Shown: positions 31,981 through 44,271, numbered from the stretch's first letter. The stretch: 64,000 nucleotides of DNA from Hirsutella rhossiliensis (GCF_020360975.1 NW_025408667.1:5642001-5706000), one strand, 5' to 3'. Translations and numbers: made by a program. The notes: generated from the letters alone by a model not told the origin.

Positions 31981-34132
31981 CTGGCTCAGGCCCTTGTCGC
32001 GGATCGGCCATGGCCACCGGCGGCGGTGTCTGGATAGGACAATGCCAACGAAGATGGGACGTTGATGGCAACGGGCCATGGCAGCAGCCATCCGGCTCTC
32101 GCGTCAAGAGGCCAAGCCCCCCGTCTTGGCCACTCACTGTCATGGCCCCCCGCCAAGAGAGGCGTCGATAACGCACGGGACCAACAATGGAATTGGGTCC
32201 GAAACAAGGTTCGACAATGCGCGGGGCCCCGGGCGGTGGTAAATGTCCCTTTCACTCGGCCATCCTCTAGCCGCCGAGCGGGCTTGGGCCAAATCCAAAA
32301 GAACCGTCGGGTGGAGAGGAGCGATGCTGGTCGAACCAAGACGAGTTCCCCGATGCAAGGCCGGCCTATTGTGTACACACAGCAAGTGGGCTGGATAGGG
32401 GCACTGGAAGGCCGGGGATTCCACACGACCTTTCTGCCTCTCTCTTATCACGCTCGGCCTCGCAACGCTTCCCCGTCGTCGCCGCGAACCCACTCACGAT
32501 GCATGGCCCCAAGACTGGGCTCATGTATGTACGTCGGGGTGGCATCGGAGGGTGTGGGAATCGACTGTGCATCATGCATGCTTTTCCTCGGTTCCTGTCT
32601 CCTCCCAGGCCCGCTTTTGCGTGGCAGATGCGACGAGGAACTTGAGCGAGAGGGTCCAAAAGACGGCGGTGCATTTCCCAAAGCAAACGCATGGTTTGCC
32701 GAGTCTCCCGCCCCCGCCCGGTTCTACTCGGTCCCTGAATTTTTGCTCTTTCATCCTGTTATTACTATTGTTCTACTTTTTTGGGCCTCCTTTCCATCTC
32801 GCCAATGTCTCCGGTCTCTCGTACATGGACACATAATTGTACTTGCGCGGTGAAGCCACGACGACTGCAACTGCAACGGCGACCCGCCGCCGAGAAAAAC
32901 CTTGCCACCTTTGCTCGAGTGCCTTGATTTCTTTCGTTTTTTCTTCCTCGCGGGCTCATGGCCCGTGGTAGTTTTTAAGGTTGGGCCTTTTCTAGATCGC
33001 CCGGTCGCCGCTGCTGCAAGTGGCTGGCCCAAGATTGTTACTTGCTGGGCAGTGAGTCATGGACTTGAATTCGTCCTCGTCTTGTGCTTTCCCCTATTTA
33101 TTCGCCGTCTTATGGATGCGTGTGTGTGTATGTGTGTGTTACGTATGTCGGTGTGTGCATCCGTATAGGTCTTCCGGTCCATGACAGGGGACCCTCTCTC
33201 GAGTTTCGACGCCGAACCCCACGTGGAGCCGGGTTGTGGCGAGCTGCGTCTCTTCTTCGACTGTTCTTCCGTCTTTCCTCTTTTCAACTGTACATACAAA
33301 GTGGAAAGCACCAAGTGTCTGTTCGGTGTGCCCGTTAATCTCGACACCTCCTTCAACGCGAAGCCGCTTCGTGCGCCCTCTCCCCTTGCTGCCCCGTCTA
33401 CACGTAACCTTGTCACCACAAAGCTCCGTAAAGTTACCTTGAAAGCCCATCATATGAAGAGCGAGCGATCCACTTCTTTCTTGCCTGTTGCCCGTCCCCC
33501 TCTCCCCCCTCTCCGTCACTTAAACCCCTTCCACTGACGTTGGCGACATCACCAATCCTTTCGTCACTCGGTTCTCCAATCCATCCGTCCATCCATCCGC
33601 ACCAAGGGGAGCGGGTAGCAGCATCAGGCCATAATCCGGTGCCTCGTGTCCGGCGTTAGACTTGATACGGCCTCGCATGACTGACTCCACACGAGCTCGT
33701 CTGGTCCTGCTATAACCCCAGTTTCGCTGCATAACTCTACGAATGAGAGGGTCCCCTGACGCTAGCCACCATCCCCATACTATTTTACCCATTATTATTA
33801 CCATCACTATTATTCTCCATATTTTGGTTTTTTCTTGTTATTACGGTCGGTGGCTACAAGCCCCCGAAAGTAGGTAGTCTGGCCTACGTACGATCCCACT
33901 CTCGCCCACCCACAAGCAGGCGTAAATAATAAATAAGGTGGCGGGAGCCGCTCCCTCCCCCCTCCCCGCCTCCGACGAGACAGAAGGAGGGGGGTCTCGT
34001 CTTTGCTGCTTTCTTCGTCGTTGGTATCTGGCTCCCGTGCACAAGACTAGAGAGTCCCTTTGACGGACCGTCGTTGCGCCCTTCTCTGCTCATACACCCA
34101 TCCTCTCGGATCCCACGCCGACCAGCCTCTTC
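31981..34132. other. Long intergenic region, probable extended promoter of the permease gene
   Basis: About 2.1 kb without a supported gene. A GT-rich simple repeat lies at 33,118-33,160. From 33,780 to 34,132 the sequence has CCCCCTCC- and CT-rich leader character. Long promoters fit a nutrient-regulated transporter. Confidence 0.45.
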
Positions 34133-36109
34133 ATGTCCGACCACGACAGCGCCGTCGCCACCGGGGCTTCGGCCGGCGAAAAGGGCCTCGCGAGCCCCCG
34201 CGCCCCCGGCGTCAGCGCCGGCGAGACAAAGGTCCATGAGGAGCCCGCCGTGCTCACGGCCTTTGAGCAGGAGGATCCCTGGACGCGCTGTGGCCTCACC
34301 CTCCGCTCCTTCAAGCCCCTCTACTATGGCCGCGGCGTCGTCGAGCTCGACCGGTCCATCAAGACGCGGCACCTGCACATGATTGCGATTGGAGGCTCCA
34401 TTGGCGCTGGCTTTTTTGTCGGCTCCGGCAGTGCCCTGAGCAAGGGTGTAAGTCGCCACCAGTTTGTTGTTTCTCGCCTGCCTTGATGCGAGCTTGCCGT
34501 TGGGGCAATGGGCAGTGTGTGAGGTCATTGAGGCTGATCTGAGACGGACGATTCTCATAGGGCCCCGCCTCGATCCTCATCTGCTTCTCCATTGTCGGCT
34601 TCATGGTTTTCAACATCGGTAGGTCCCCCATCTCTTCCTCCGCCGACGAGCGGCTAGGGAAACTGACGTACGCAGTCTTTGCTCTCGGCGAGCTCGCCAT
34701 CATGTATCCCATCTCCGGCGGCTTCTACACCTACGCGACCCGCTTCGTCGACCCGTCTTTTGGCTTCGCCGTCGGCTGGAACTACCTGTTCCTATGGCTC
34801 ACCGTCCTGCCGCTCGAGTTAACCGTGTGCTCGCTCGTGATACAATACTGGGACGAACAGACCAGCGTGGCCGCGTGGATCACCATCTTCCTCGTCGCCG
34901 TCATCATCGTCAACATCTTCGGGGGCATCGGCTTTGCCGAGGAAGAGTTCTGGGCCTCACTCATCAAGCTCACGGCGATTACCACGTTTATGATTGTCGC
35001 CCTCGTCCTCGTGCTCGGCGGCGGCCCCAGCAACGGGAGATACAACGAATACTGGGGCACACGCTATTGGTCGGATCCCGGCGCCTTCCGCAACGGCTTC
35101 CGCGGCTTCTGCTCCGTCTTCGTCACGGCCGCCTTCTCGCTGACGGGCACCGAGCTCGTGGGCCTGGCCGCGGCCGAGACCAAGAACCCCGTCAAGTCGC
35201 TGCCCGGCGCCGTCAAGCGCGTCTTCTGGCGGATCCTCGTCTTCTATATCCTGGGATTGTTCTTCATCGGACTGCTGGTGCCGGCCGACGACCCGCGGCT
35301 GCTGGCCAGCAAGGCCATTACCGACGTCAAGGCGTCGCCGTGGGTGCTCATTGGCCTCTATGCCGGCCTCAGGGGGCTCGACCACTTCATGAACGGCGTC
35401 ATCCTCGTCTCGGTGCTCTCCATTGGCGTGTCGAGCGTCTTTGGCGGCTCGCGGACCCTGACGGCGCTGGCGCAGCAGGGGTATGCGCCGAAGCTGTTTA
35501 CCTACATTGACCGGTCCGGGCGGCCGCTCTTCTCCGTCATTGTGCTCATCATGACGGGGCCTCTGGCCTACGTGAACCTGAGCGCGACGGGGCCCCTGGT
35601 GTTTGAGTGGCTGCAGGCCCTGTCCGGGCTCGCGGTGCTCTTCTCGTGGGGCGCCATCTGCCTGGCGCACATCCGGTTCCGCAAGGCGTGGGCGTACAAC
35701 GGCCACTCGCTGGAGGAGATACCATTCAAGGCGCTCTTCGGGGTCTGGGGCTCGTGGGTGTCGCTGGGGCTGTGCCTCATCGTCATGGCGGCACAGGTAC
35801 GTGTCGCGACCGAGGGAGGGAGACGAGATTGAGGCTGATTGCTTGCTCTAGTTCTTCACCGCCATCGCACCCGTCGGCGTCGACGGCCTCAACACGGCCG
35901 AGGGCTTCTTCAAGGCGTGCCTGGCGCTGCCGATTGTGCTGGCCTTTTGGCTGCTGGGCTTCATCTGGAAGCGGTCAGGCTGGCTGCGGCTCGACGAAAT
36001 CGACGTCGACACGGGCCGGCGCGAGCTGGACTGGGACGAGGTGAATGCGTACCGGGAGTACATCAAAGGTCTCCCTCTGTGGCGGCGTGTGCTCCACAGG
36101 CTGTTTTGA
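34133..36109 (+). CDS. Amino acid permease (YAT/APC family)
   Basis: Four exons: 34,133-34,447, 34,561-34,618, 34,676-35,796 and 35,852-36,109. All introns are GT-AG (GTAAGT, GTAGGT, GTACGT donors). The product is 583 residues with about 12 hydrophobic segments. The N-terminal cytosolic tail ends in [20 protein letters not shown], the AAP signature at the start of TM1. Further marks are [35 protein letters not shown] and [20 protein letters not shown]. The C-terminal tail includes [20 protein letters not shown], usual in yeast-type amino acid permeases. It imports amino acids across the plasma membrane. The first intron splits the TM1 motif, as often seen in this family. Confidence 0.92.
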
Positions 36110-36857
36110 GTGTAATTTGCCGAGGTTCGGTGTGTTGATATTATGAGGTTGACGATACTGTGGAGGAGGTCGGTACCTGGACGAGGCGCCGATGTCGCTC
36201 CGCGGTGCATACCGGGAGAGGGGCGCTGTAATTATAGCGGCGGCTGTGGATACTATGGGGAGTAATGCAGCGAGCAGGGTCCACCTCGTGCTATAGTCAC
36301 GGTGGGGATAAGGCTACTGGTGCCTGACTCGGGCGCCGTCAGCGGCGCCAGCCAAGCAATACTAGCAGTTTTTCAATTTCCATCTGGCTCCGATGGCGGA
36401 GGAGCTCTCTGTCCGCTGAAGACACTCTCCATTTTATGCAAGCTGCAAGGTTTCCATTTCTTGCAAGTTTCACTGCGTCGCTGCGTGACAAATATTCAAC
36501 CACGGCGGTTCAACCACGGCGAGGCCCGCCCACGGTTGGGCCAAACGTCGAGGCTCGTCTCTTCAAGCTCAAAGCCCATGTCGCCGCGAAGCTCATCCTC
36601 GTCTCATCAAACCTTGCGCGAGCTACAAGTACATTGATCAAGCTTCTAGAGTTTCCCCCGCTCTCGTCAAGTCACATTGGGACCTGGACGCTGTCGGTCC
36701 GATATGGTTACACGGCATCACTGTTTGCCCCCCGTCGCACAAGCATGACTACTTATTCCACACTGTACTGTACAACCTCGCCGCGCAAGCAGGGAAACAC
36801 AGCGTCTGCCATGATCTAGCATCCCGCACCGCCTCGGACACCGGCTGTCCCGGGTCT
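36110..36857. other. Intergenic, no gene seen
   Basis: 3' flank of the permease gene and 5' flank of the transporter fragment. No frame with domain content. Confidence 0.4.
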
Positions 36858-37106
36858 GCAAAGCAGGGCGGCGTCGAGCGTGTCGAGGCCATCACCACCG
36901 TCTGGACGCACCAGACGGTCCTCGGCATGTTTGTCCTGTGCGTCCGGTCCCCTTGAGTGCCTAGGGACGTCGAGGAACAAGGGGGTTAGAGACTACCATC
37001 TAGATCCGTCGTCGAATAACTGACCCCGGTCCCGTTCCCCAGCCTCTACCTCGTCTCCCTCGCCGACCAGATGCTCGCTCCAAGTCGTCCAGAGTTCATG
37101 GACTGA
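36858..37106 (+). pseudogene. 5' fragment of a siderophore-iron-transporter-like MFS gene
   Basis: The frame reads GGVERVEAITTVWTHQTVL then GMFVL. A 105-nt intron (36,938-37,042; GTGCGT donor, AACTGACC branch, CCCCAG acceptor) joins it to LYLVSLADQML. This pattern (GxxRAEAxTxVW... followed by TM1) is how fungal siderophore transporters of the Sit1/MirB type begin. The frame ends at TGA 37,104 after TM1, so eleven or more helices are missing, and no start codon is evident. The preserved splice signals argue that it was once a real gene. The family call rests on about 35 residues. Confidence 0.42.
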
Positions 37107-37986
37107 AAAGCTCGAATCATGTTTGCCAATCTCAACAGACGGTTATATGTGAAGCAACACGGCCACGGCGTGCCTGGACGACGTTTAATGTCGGTGGCCC
37201 CTTGGAGAGAGTGGTCATGCTAGTTGTTACGGCCAGCAACTCTAAGATGGGTTTTGAACTTCTCGCAGGACATGCCGTTGAAAGCCTGGACGTTGTACTT
37301 TGCCCTGTCTCCTCAGACTGACTCCTTCGCGATTCTTATTGATAAGAGGGACGGGCGAAAAACTGAGGGAGAGGGCTGGGGGGGCGGCGTTTCTTTATAC
37401 CAGTTTCTTGGACCATCGATTCGGTCAAATCAACTTGATTAAACTCTGTCCCAGCCCGTGAAGCGCCCATAATGACTGGGGCAGATGGGGTTGAATAACT
37501 ATCGAATGCTCGATCGTCTCACGCCTTGCACAAAGTACACTTGTTCAACAGTTCGCAGCCAGGACATTGTCGGTTTACCTCCCTCGCAACTTCGCCGTTC
37601 TTATTTGCCAGCTTCCGCATCCCTCGTTGCAGATGTTGGATGACGTTCTTCCATACATGCGGGAAAGGTCAAACCCACGACATCTCGCAAGTAGTTCAAC
37701 TGGATCCAGAAATCGTTTCCCGTCCCACAGCCACTCTTCTCCCGTATAATCGAAAATCAATCGCCGCCTATGGCGTCTCCTTGGCAGAGATGCAGTCTTT
37801 CGTCGGTGAGTCTGACTTCCACGCGCCTTTCTTACTGCCCATGCTTTCTCCGTCAAGAGTTCGCTCCGGAGCTCGTTTTACCCCAAGGCTGGTCTGCCTG
37901 GCGAGGAAATTAGCGCTTGGTTCGCTTATCCGTACCCCCACCCACTTTCCCGAGACATTCGCCGCTAGATGACGCGTTGTTGGAGC
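37107..37986. other. Intergenic, no gene recognised
   Basis: It lies between the transporter fragment and the dynamin 3' end. Several short frames on both strands, none with motif or splice support. Confidence 0.4.
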
Positions 37987-40761
37987 CTAACGCGGTGAAA
38001 AGAGGCTGATGGGATGCACGGGCTCGACCACGGATCGTCCAGAGTCTCCCTGGGTCTTTCCGAGCCCATTTTGAGAGCCCTTGCTCACAGGCACTGGTGA
38101 GTAGCGGCTCCCAAACAAGTTGCCGTTATGATTGTTCGAAGTCGCCTGAGTTCCCGAAGATGTAGAGGAATGCTCCGAGTCATTGGCAGGTTTCGGCGTG
38201 AACGGAGTGAAAACAAATGGCTTCCATTTAGGAAGAGACGCGGGTGAACTTTTTGGCCCGTCGGCCCCGGGTCCAAACAACTTCTGGCTGAATAGTGGTC
38301 GTGGCGAGGCTTGGCTGGATGATGTCGCCGTGCTGTTGGAGGCCGAGGTCGAGGCAGGGGTGGGGAGGGTGGCTACGGAGGGATCTGGGGAAAGGCTTGT
38401 TAGTCTCCACCAAACTTAACTGCTGAAAAGGCCTGGATTGAGGGTATTTTGTTCGTGAAAATAAAAAAACACAAGCAGCGGGGTACTGACTCTGGCACGC
38501 CGTCGGGAGAACTAGATCCTACGTTTCAGCTTATGTACGTTCTCGACGTGTTTTCATAAAGGTAACACGAGACTCACCAGTGACTGCTCTCGGTTTATAT
38601 CGGCGACACTGCTCTAGACCCTGACGCAAGACGTCGATTTCGTCCTGCAGGTGTCGCCTCCGCGATTGAGCGTCTTCCGACTCGGCAGCTAGCTCGCGCA
38701 GCCGCTCACTGGACATGCGATCCACCTTTGTCGGCGTGAGAATGTCGGGGATATCGCAGACGAGACAGCTCTCGATTGCGAGGTTGATGATGTTGTCGGT
38801 GAAGGTCCGTCGAGACATCTACCGTCCAGTATTCAGCAAATCCCGATGCTTTCTCAAGTGGAAGAGACGTGAGGGCGTACTTCGTAATAAGCTTCCATCA
38901 TATCAATGACTTTGTCTGAGCCAAACTCGCCTCCATCAATGTCATCAGCATTGGAAACGACCTCGGATATCAAGGTGCGCGTGAGCTTCTTGCGGGATTT
39001 CTGGTCCTCGAACATGTCGGGATGCTCTTCGCGAAATGCCTCGACAAGGTGATCGGCGAGACGACTGGTGGACCGCTGCGACATGGTCCGATGGAAGACG
39101 GCATCCAAGGGGAGCGCGTAGCCTTGGGTGTAGGGTCGCAGCAGCTCCTCAAGCTTGCCTCGCAACGCATTCTCCTTGTCGCTGAAAAAGGGGTCGACGC
39201 ATGTGCTGAGGATGGCCTCGGTCGTCCTGCTCGTGTCGGGATGCCCAATGACATGCCTGAACAGCTGGTCGACAAATGCCTTGGCAGCAAGCGTGACCGT
39301 GTTGATGTGAAACTCGGCAATCGACCTCCAAGGTGAGGCCTGCTTCTGGAATAGCTGGATCACCAGCTCTTGGTTTGGGGACCCCGGGAATTCCCGGCCT
39401 TGATTGGAAGCAGCCTGCTGCTGGAGCTGGGCGCTCATGTCCTCAAGCGTGATTGTCTCGGGATTGGGGAAGTTGTAGGGATAGCGCTCCATAAAGGTCT
39501 CAAGATAGTCTGGGACTTGGCTGTCGTCGACGGCTCGTCCGATTTGTTTGTTAGACCCCTTGGTCGTCAGCACGTGGTCGAAGACGCGGTTGAAGTTGCG
39601 AAGCTGTGCACGCAGCTTGTGGTCTTGGTCGTCCAGGTCTCCGAAGAAAGGGTCGTTGTAGCGCCCATGAATGCCGTCACGCGCCAAGCGCTGGAATTCG
39701 CCCGTGATGGTGAGCAAGAAGGACCGCATGTCTTCCTGGCTGGATCTCGAGTTGCCCAGTCGATCCAGTTCCTCCTGGCGCTCTCGGAGCTTCCCTTCAA
39801 TGTCCTGGACAACACCGTGCAGATTGTTGCGAATGTGGTCGTACAAGACGCGGCTGAGTTTCCTGCGCAGACTGACGACGCCACGGTCTTCTCGAGGTAT
39901 CGAGGCCCAGGCCGAGTTCTGGAAGAAGTTGTCTTCGTTGGCGTCTCTGCAGTCGAGGCTGGGCTCGTCCTCTGCTCTGTTACGCAAGACGTGCCACCCG
40001 AGCTTGAGCTTGTTGGCGCTCTCTTGGTTCCTGGCCAGCTGGATGTAGGTCCTCTCGTCCATGTAGCCGGGGCGGGTGAGATCGGGCTTGTTGATGACGC
40101 CAATGGTGCGCTCTCTCTGGGGATCGTGCTCTTTGACCTTGCGGAGGGCGATGTGGTTTGCCAGCTGATTGCTGGCGGTGATGACGACCAGGATGATGCT
40201 GTTCTTCTGGCTCATGTAGCTCTCGACGAGCTGATCAACCGTCTCCTTGCCGCGCATGGACTGGTCGGCCGTGTCGACCTGGAAGAGGCCCGGAAGATCC
40301 ACGAGGGTCAGGGGGTACATACTTGGGCCCTCGATCTCGAGGCGCAAGACATCCTTTGAGAAGTCTCGGCCGGTGCCAGCAAGACCCATGGACTCCTTGG
40401 CCTCCTGGATGATGTCGGGGAGGTCGGCCTGGTTGAAGCCGGCCCTCTGGAACGTCTTTGAGGGCCTTGAGCGGTCGGCAAACTTGACGCTGACATCGAC
40501 ACGGGTTTCCTTGGCCTGGCGGAGGACAAGCTCGGTGGCAAAGCGGGTGCAGAGGCCGCCCTGGACGGGGAAGCGCACGTGGGAGATGGCCTCCAGGACC
40601 GACGACTTGCCGGCCGACTGCTCGCCGACGACGATGATCTGGGGCAGGTTGACGATTCTGCCTACGCCGCACGAGCTGAGGCGGTCCGTGACTTCGTGAA
40701 GGGCCCTGGCCTCGGCCGTGTTGAGCTGGCCGAGGACGGTCGGGCTGAGGGAGACGTCCAT
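37987..40761 (-). CDS. Dynamin-family GTPase (Mx/Vps1-like) with GED and low-complexity tail
   Basis: Four exons fit one frame of 846 residues: 38,881-40,761, 38,578-38,818, 38,491-38,511 and 37,987-38,384. The GTPase domain shows G1 VVGEQSAGKSS at about 45-52, G3 LVDLPGLF, and G4 NKPD in place of the usual TKxD. The middle/stalk region runs to about 600 (YPYNFPNPETITLEDM region). Exon 2 is a textbook GED: SRRTFTDNIINLAIESCLV, later LRELAAESEDAQSRRRHLQ. There is no PH domain, as in Mx proteins and Vps1. The last 140 residues are Ser/Thr/Pro-rich with FTPFTPKPA and two LFG motifs and are not part of the canonical family. The role is likely membrane remodelling or scission. The 3' intron choices are inferred from branch and acceptor motifs and restore frame. 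Confidence 0.85.
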
Positions 40762-41586
40762 GGTCAGTGATTGTCTCCTCAGACTGGCGGACGGACGAGC
40801 TTTGCCTCTCGAGAGGAGGTGTGCATGCAAGCGAGCTGAAGCGCCAAGACGGGTATTTATAGGGATTCCCTGAGGACGAGGCAGACGGCGGATGCGAGGG
40901 CTTCGAGGTTCATGTTTGCCAAAATGGCCCTGACAGGGGGGGTAGGAGCGGGTACAGCGGGCTGTCGCTGGGGTCCCGGCTGCCGAGGCCTGAGGCCAGA
41001 GATTCAGGGCTCCTCTAATCTCATTTGGCGGCCTTGGGGACTTTCCCCGTCCCCCCCCCACCCAACACATCTCACGTCCTCACGCAGACTCGGGGGAGAG
41101 TTGGGGCTGAGGCTCCTCGATGGGCCATGTCGCTGCGACCGCCCGCGCAGAGGCGCAGCACGGGTTCTACCGCAGGCCTCGACGCCCAGTCGACACGCAT
41201 GTCCCTGCTGAGCCTGTTGGTCGCGCGACGCAGGGGTAGCATTGGGCGGCTGAGGAAGGCGGCCATTGGCGCCCTGGTCTGCGAACCTGACAATTGTTTG
41301 CCTCCATCGCAGGCGGCCAGGCAGCCTCGTCAGACAAATCCTGCCGACGCCGAGTTACCCTGCGCATGCACGATGGCGTCGAGAGCGAGGGTCTGAACAG
41401 TTTTCTAAATATAGACGTCGAGCTGTCCGGACCGGTCGGGGCATCATCAGCTTCACTTTCGCCGGAGCTCGTCCGCATTTGTACGACGCAGCAGCCTTGG
41501 CAAGCAGACCATAGCATCAACATAGACGGTACATACTTTGCAGCTTGAATAAATCACACAAACCCGGCTTCTCCCCCATAACGGCG
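40762..41586. other. Promoter of the dynamin gene and 3' flank of the BIM1-like gene
   Basis: Both neighbours are on the minus strand. A short C-tract lies at about 41,052-41,061. No coding signal. Confidence 0.45.
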
Positions 41587-42521
41587 CTACGACAGGTTCT
41601 GCATCTTGACGCTCGGGTTCGAGTTGGAGTCCCGGCCAGACTGCTCCTCCCACTTGACGCCACGAGCCGAGCGCTGCCGGCGAAGCATGTGCAGATGCTG
41701 CTGCTTCCTCCGGTAGACCAGCAGCGCCGCCACGGCCAGCCCGACAACGCCGGCGACACACCCGACGACGATGCCGGCAATGGCACCGCCCGACAGGCTG
41801 GTCCTGTCCTCCGAAGGGCCCGCGAACACGTCCGACGACGGAGAGCTGCCGCCGTCCAGGTCTTGGTCAGAACTGGGCTCGGTGGCGTTGAAGCACGGGA
41901 TCGCCGTGGTGAAGCGCGCCGGCTCGACATAGGTGATGTCGGCGCAGGCATAAAACGTCTCCACCTCGGGCTTGTCGAACTCGGCGCTGTATTTGATCTG
42001 CAGCGTGGCCTTGGCCCCCGCTCTGACCGACGACGGGGCATCCGCTACCGGCACGCACGTGTGGCCCGGGTCGATGTCACGAAAGGCCTTGGCATCTATA
42101 AGCGTCGAAAAGTCTGTATTGGCTTTGGGGTCTGGTGTCACAGCATGTTAGGACGCGTGCGGCCGCAAAGGACACGAGACTGCTCACCGGCCCGGTAGGA
42201 GATGCTGAGGACGGCATCCCACGACTCGTCCTGGGCCACCAGGGCAATCTTTCCGTTCTCTGGCCTCGTTGCTTAGCCATGCTCGGCAGCATGAAGCCAT
42301 GGTCTGTACAACTCACTCAGGGGGAACCCAGTCCTGTTTCCGACCCTGGCGACGGAGCCGCAGGGGGCCGTGTTGTCCGCAGCGGCCGACCAGACGCGGT
42401 CCGGCGGCCACATGAAGGCGGCGGGGCCCATGTCTCCCGAGGTCATCTGGGCGCCCACCGCGGGGACTGTCGTGATGCCCACGGCCAGTGCGACCAAGAC
42501 TCTGGAGAGGAGCTGTGTCAT
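41587..42521 (-). CDS. BIM1-like (X325-type) secreted domain with single membrane anchor
   Basis: Three exons: 42,317-42,521, 42,188-42,259 and 41,587-42,131, giving 273 residues. Introns have GTGAGT/GTGAGC donors and CTAAC or GCTAAG branch sites. The signal peptide is MTQLLSRVLVALAVGITTV. The domain reads MGPAAFMWPPDRVWSAAADN with TAPCGS, NGKIALVAQDESWDAVLSIS, DPGHTCVPV and ETFYACADITYV. This matches, from memory, the fungal copper-acquisition BIM1-like/X325 family, which is related to LPMOs. The stretch right after the signal peptide (AQMTSGDMGP) has no His in the position needed for a His brace, so copper binding is doubtful. A transmembrane segment at about 200-222 (AGIVVGCVAGVVGLAVAALL) and a basic cytosolic tail replace the GPI anchor common in the family. 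Confidence 0.72.
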
Positions 42522-43497
42522 TGTTTTTCGAGATGTGGATGTTCAGGCTGGACTACAAACCGTGGCCTTGTTCTCGCGCGATTCTCTTGTTTTCCTTGGA
42601 CGCGCAAGCCGTCCCCCCCGGCTCTTTATTAATGAAGCGAGCAGAAACGGCACATTCCCCTCACCTTGTGTCACTGCCGGCAGCCTTTGCGACTGGCTGT
42701 TGATTCGGCTGAAAGCAGACGAGAAAGAGGGGTCGACAACCAATAGCCAGCTGGCTGCTGGTGACACCAGCCCGATTCTCGCCACTGAGATGCGGGCCCA
42801 CGCCTCTTGCTTCCGGCCATCATCCATCCTCTTCACCACACAACAAGCGTGGCTGCACTCTTGTCCAGTTGCAATTCCGCCGACACTAGACCCAAAGAGC
42901 ACCAGTCCGAGGCATTAATTTATCAGATCATCTGATAAGCCCGGTCTAAATCTAATCAGATGCGACGGCCCCTTTCCATTGGCTGGCTTACACGCCTTCT
43001 CCCCACCGCATGCAGGCCCGGCACAAACGACCTGCCGAGCTCGGTCAATGTCCAGCTGCAAGTCTTTTTCCGATTCCTTGTATCTGGGCTTCCACATGCC
43101 AGACACGCTGCAAGGTGCTTGCATGGCGTGGTTCCCAGAACACCAGCAGCCTAATAGTATGTCTGCACATTTTTAAAACAGAACGAGGTGGACCTGTCTC
43201 GACACCGAGGTCCTGTCTCGACATCAAGTAGCTGTCTCGACGCCAAGTGCCTTTCTCGACACCAAAAGTACCTACCTGTCTCGATATCAACAGGTGACCT
43301 GTGCCGGAAGCAGGGGTCTGGCTGGGCACACCAAAATCTTCACAGGTCATGTACTTAAAAGCAGCATCCCCTCCCCCACTAGCCCCTCGCGCCGCCCTCT
43401 TGTAGTCTCAAGCGACCCTTGTTTGAATACCCAGTACATGCACGCTTCTCGCAAAGTCTTTACCCGTCGTTCATCCTCAAGATTCTTGCTCGCCGCG
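42522..43497. promoter_or_regulatory. Divergent promoter region, with a short CTGTCTCGACA repeat
   Basis: It separates the BIM1-like gene (minus) from the GPI-type gene (plus). At 43,192-43,290 a unit of the form CTGTCTCGACACCAAG recurs about five times with changes, upstream of the GPI-type gene. It could be a tandem protein-binding site cluster. Confidence 0.45.
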
Positions 43498-44271
43498 ATG
43501 CACTTCTCCACCCTCGTTGCCGTTGCTGCTTCTCTGGTCTCGGTCGCCGTCGCCACCGCCTCCCCCAGCCTGCTGCCGTTCCAAGATGCTGCCGTCCTCG
43601 CCAAGCGTGCGCGTGATCGGAGCCCCGAGGCCATAATATGCCACAAGACCTGCGGTATCTTCTCTGCTGCGTCGTCTCTGGCGGGTTCGTCGTCCTGGAG
43701 CTGATGCGAGTCAGGGAACACCATCCTTGGGGCCAGCAAGGAGGGCCACTGCAAGGATAACGCCTGGGGGGAGCTTCAGAAGAAATGTGACGAGTGTGCT
43801 CCCAAATACGATAACATTGCCGAGGATTACCACGACAAGCTCCAAGAGGCTCTCGCGCCCTGCGGTCTCAAGGCCCCGCCCACTTCTGCCGGCGGTGAGC
43901 AGCCGTCCAGCGCTGCTCCCTCGTCTGTCGCAGTCCCGCCCACGTCTACTACCCATGTCCGGCCCACGTCTGCCAGTCAGGAGAGCACCGCCGCCGTGGT
44001 TAGCCCAGCCTCGACTGGCCTCAGCAGTCTTGTTTCGTCTGCGAACAGCGCTGTTGTCTCAGCCACCTCTACATCCGTCATCGGTGGCACCCGGGCCAAC
44101 GCAAGCACCGTAAGTCATCCGCCACGCTCGCGCCCCGGACCTCCACTGACATGGCCCCTCAAGACCGCCCGTTCCTCCAGCGCAAGCAACGACGCTCGGA
44201 GCTCACATGCGGTCGCGTTCGTCCCTCTGGTCGCGACATTTGCCGTCTTGTTTGCGGCCGCCATGCTCTGA
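43498..44271 (+). CDS. Cys-rich, GPI-anchor-type cell surface protein
   Basis: Three exons: 43,498-43,654, 43,715-44,109 and 44,164-44,271, 219 residues. Intron 1 (60 nt, GTATCT...TCAG) removes an in-frame stop and restores CHKTCGNTILGASKEGHC. Intron 2 (54 nt, GTAAGT donor, CTGAC branch) is in frame and could also be retained. A signal peptide (HFSTLVAVAASLVSVAVATA) is followed by a Cys-patterned domain (CHKTC, GHCKD, KCDEC, APCG). Then comes a long Ser/Thr/Pro stalk and a C-terminal hydrophobic run (AVAFVPLVATFAVLFAAAML) typical of a GPI signal. The likely place is plasma membrane or wall. A common ascomycete surface-protein layout; no specific function known. Confidence 0.75.

Noticed and set aside
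31126..32091. 321-codon minus-strand frame over the ICL/PEP-mutase-like gene
   Set aside because: Mirror of a GC-rich gene. Composition is Gly/Val/Asp-biased without a fold, while the plus strand has clear family motifs.
33118..33160. GT-rich tract as Z-DNA or regulatory switch
   Set aside because: Short, imperfect simple repeat in a long promoter. Nothing beyond composition supports a function.
39370..40359. Plus-strand open frame of 329 codons within the dynamin gene
   Set aside because: Antisense to the GTPase/stalk coding exon, which carries all G motifs. No independent evidence.
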